From Streptomyces sp. NRRL S-87 (GTDB lineage: Bacteria > Actinomycetota > Actinomycetes > Streptomycetales > Streptomycetaceae): DNA of 64,000 bases. Positions 63,201-64,000 of the stretch are shown here, piece by piece. Numbering within the stretch: the stretch's first letter is position 1; every line of letters begins with the position of its first letter. The translations under genes were made by a program, and so were the position numbers. Under the pieces are notes generated by a model that worked only from the letters and a program-made list of their open reading frames with translations, had not been told where the DNA came from and did not search any database. The stretch covers positions 57,594 to 121,593 of the forward strand of contig NZ_JOGB01000013.1 in the NCBI RefSeq assembly GCF_000719335.1, given 5' to 3'.

Positions 63201-64000
63201 CGCTTCGACCTCGGCGCGGGCGTCACCGTCCGCGAGGACGAACCCCCGCTGACCGGAGCCAAGTTCGACCTCTGCCTCGAGCTCCGCGAGCGCCACGGGG
63301 AGCGCGGCGAGCCGGCCGGCATCCGGGTCGACTTCGAGTACGCGGTGGACCTGTTCGACCGCGGCACGGTGCAGGCGCTGGCCGACCGGTTCGTCCGGCT
63401 CCTCACGGAGCTCGCGGCCCACCCCGAGCTGCCGATCGGACGCGCCGACGTCCTGGCACCCGCCGAGCGGGCCCGGCTCACCCGGGAATGGAACGACACC
63501 GCGGTCCCGGTGGCCCGCGGCACCCTCCCGCAGGTCTTCGCGGCCCGCGCCGCCGAAACGCCCGACGCGCCGGCCGTGGTCGGCGGGCGGGAGCGGCTGA
63601 CGTACCGGGAGCTGGGCGGGCGGGCGGCGCGCCTGGCGCACCGGCTGCTCGCCGCGGGCGCGGGGGCGGAATCCCCGGTGGCGGTGCGCATGGAGCGTTC
63701 CGAGGACGTGGTCGCCGTGTCCCTGGCCGTGGTCACGGCCGGCAGCGCGTACCTGCCGCTGCCCGCCGCGTACCCGGCCGACCGGGTGGCGGCCGTCCTG
63801 CGTGACACGGGGGCGCGGGTGCTGGTGGTCGACCCGGCGAACGCCTCGCATCCCGCGGTCGGGGCGGCCCGGGCGGTGGGCGTCGCGGTGGTCGTGGTCG
63901 AGGGCGAGGAGGGTCTGGCGGGTCTGCCGGAGGGTGCTCCGGCGGTACGGCTGGAGCCCGACCGGCTGGCGTGCGTGCTGCACACCTCGGGCTCGACGGG
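60225..64000 (+). CDS. Nonribosomal peptide synthetase, A-T-C-A..., truncated by the window edge
   Basis: The open frame runs past the right edge (at least 1258 aa visible). Module 1 starts directly with an adenylation domain (residues about 35-530; [11 protein letters not shown] near 183, [19 protein letters not shown]), then a carrier domain with phosphopantetheine Ser577 in DLGGHSLL. A condensation domain follows ([25 protein letters not shown] about 763-769) and the start of a second adenylation domain (LHTSGSTG at the edge). The lack of an N-terminal C domain marks a loading module. My hand reading of the first specificity code is D-V-Q-H-L-S-L-I-D-K, close to serine codes (D-V-W-H-...) except for Gln in the third position. 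ATG 60225 has GGAG upstream; ATG 60211 is out of frame. Confidence 0.93.
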   Translation, partial: MPDARDLKLTQDSVSPGPGAVPAGGGGAERPVGPTTLPELFQAQVRRTPDAPALLTDAGEWSYARLDSWANRLARLLVEHGAGPESVVAVAVPRSAELVVALLAVHKAGAAYLPLDTDYPADRLAFMLADARPVCVLAASGVALPDAQAPTVLLDEPDLLDGRADDPLPPRAVPANPAYVIYTSGSTGRPKGVLVPHEGIVNRLLWIQDAYGLTDRDRVLQKTPSSFDVSVQEFFWPLVTGAALVVAAPGGHRDPAYLARLIRERRVTAVHFVPSMLQVFLAEPTAAGCTGLRLVLCSGEGLPAALAERFHRVLGGVRLHNLYGPTEASIDVTAAESRPGDAAGAGGLVPVGRPVWNTRLYVLDAALTPVASGEEGELYLAGVQLGRGYLDRPGLTAERFVADPFGPAGTRMYRTGDLVRWNADGGLDFVGRADQQVKIRGFRVEPGEIEAELTADPAVGHAAVVAREDRPGDLRLVAYVVPAADAVADPERIRRRLAAVLPAHMVPSALLVLPALPLTPNGKLDRAALPAPDFSAAVTDEAPRTEREEVLCGLFAEVLGLDRVGVHDDFFDLGGHSLLATRLANRIRTVLGAQLGLSALFAAPTVAGVAAVLSPDTAGPARPAPRPRPEPDRPAELSYAQRRLWFLAQMEGPTATYHIPLALRLHGTVDEAVLETALADVVARHESLRTVFHEVDGEPVQVVLPAEAAAAALTVADVTPAELPAAVAEASRRTFDLAEDLPLRAWLFRTGAQESVLLLVLHHIAGDGWSMEPLARDLGLAYVARSGGAAPAPAPLPVQYADYARWQHGLLGDPQDPGTLAGRQLAYWREALAGIPEEIELPRDRPRPAAPSHLGARVTAEIDATLHGRLQALSRQYGTTLFMAVQAGLSALLTRLGAGTDVPVGSVVAGRTDEALDDLVGFFVNTLVLRTDTSGNPTFGELLERVRATDLAAQDHQDLPFDLLVEALNPVRSRARHPLFQVALVLQNNASARFDLGAGVTVREDEPPLTGAKFDLCLELRERHGERGEPAGIRVDFEYAVDLFDRGTVQALADRFVRLLTELAAHPELPIGRADVLAPAERARLTREWNDTAVPVARGTLPQVFAARAAETPDAPAVVGGRERLTYRELGGRAARLAHRLLAAGAGAESPVAVRMERSEDVVAVSLAVVTAGSAYLPLPAAYPADRVAAVLRDTGARVLVVDPANASHPAVGAARAVGVAVVVVEGEEGLAGLPEGAPAVRLEPDRLACVLHTSGST

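Overview
The window looks like chromosomal DNA of a Streptomyces. Base composition is very GC-rich, many genes start with GTG, and it carries a large ATP-binding LuxR regulator, a mycothiol-dependent isomerase-family protein, a coenzyme-B12 methylmalonyl-CoA mutase, a formylglycine-generating enzyme and many secreted hydrolases. I see no transposase, integrase, CRISPR array or rRNA. All coordinates, motifs and alignments were read by hand; no database search was run.

Region 1 (about 0.6-11.6 kb, minus strand) is a complete, minimal thiopeptide cluster. Its gene order and precursor match the lactazole (laz) cluster: precursor lazA, then lazB (glutamyl-tRNA-dependent dehydratase, first half), lazC (pyridine synthase), lazD (ocin-ThiF-like leader-binding protein), lazE (YcaO cyclodehydratase) and lazF (glutamate-elimination domain fused to an azoline dehydrogenase). 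lazB to lazE overlap by ATGA junctions. The ring-forming core residues look lactazole-identical, but the C-terminal tail is longer and different. No regulator, exporter or leader protease lies beside the cluster.

Region 2 (12-24.9 kb) is housekeeping: monomeric isocitrate dehydrogenase, the methylmalonyl-CoA mutase operon mutA-mutB-meaB, a minus-strand set (sirtuin, acetyltransferase, cyclic-nucleotide-binding protein), a Rossmann-fold oxidoreductase, an alpha/beta hydrolase and a molybdopterin oxidoreductase. Region 3 (25-38.4 kb) is mostly exported or membrane enzymes: a subtilisin with a P-domain, a LuxR-type regulator, a metalloprotease with three tandem beta-sandwich repeats, a PAP2-diacylglycerol kinase fusion and a GH71 glucanase. 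Region 4 (38.4-54.6 kb) holds an aminotransferase, cobF, lutABC, a glyoxalase, a DUF309 protein, tRNA-Pro(GGG) with a strong terminator, a formylglycine-generating enzyme convergent with its likely target sulfatase, a DM13 protein, a D-Ala-D-Ala carboxypeptidase, a metzincin protease and a deoxynucleoside kinase.

Region 5 (about 55.9 kb to the right edge) is the left end of a nonribosomal peptide cluster: a SAM methyltransferase, an MFS exporter, a 2-oxoglutarate/Fe(II) oxygenase and an NRPS that runs off the window. The promoter regions of the methyltransferase, the oxygenase and the NRPS share TGTCA repeats, in the same orientation relative to each gene and mostly with a 22-bp period. This resembles a SARP-type operator and suggests co-regulation as one unit. 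Together with the lactazole-type cluster, it is the most interesting signal in the window.
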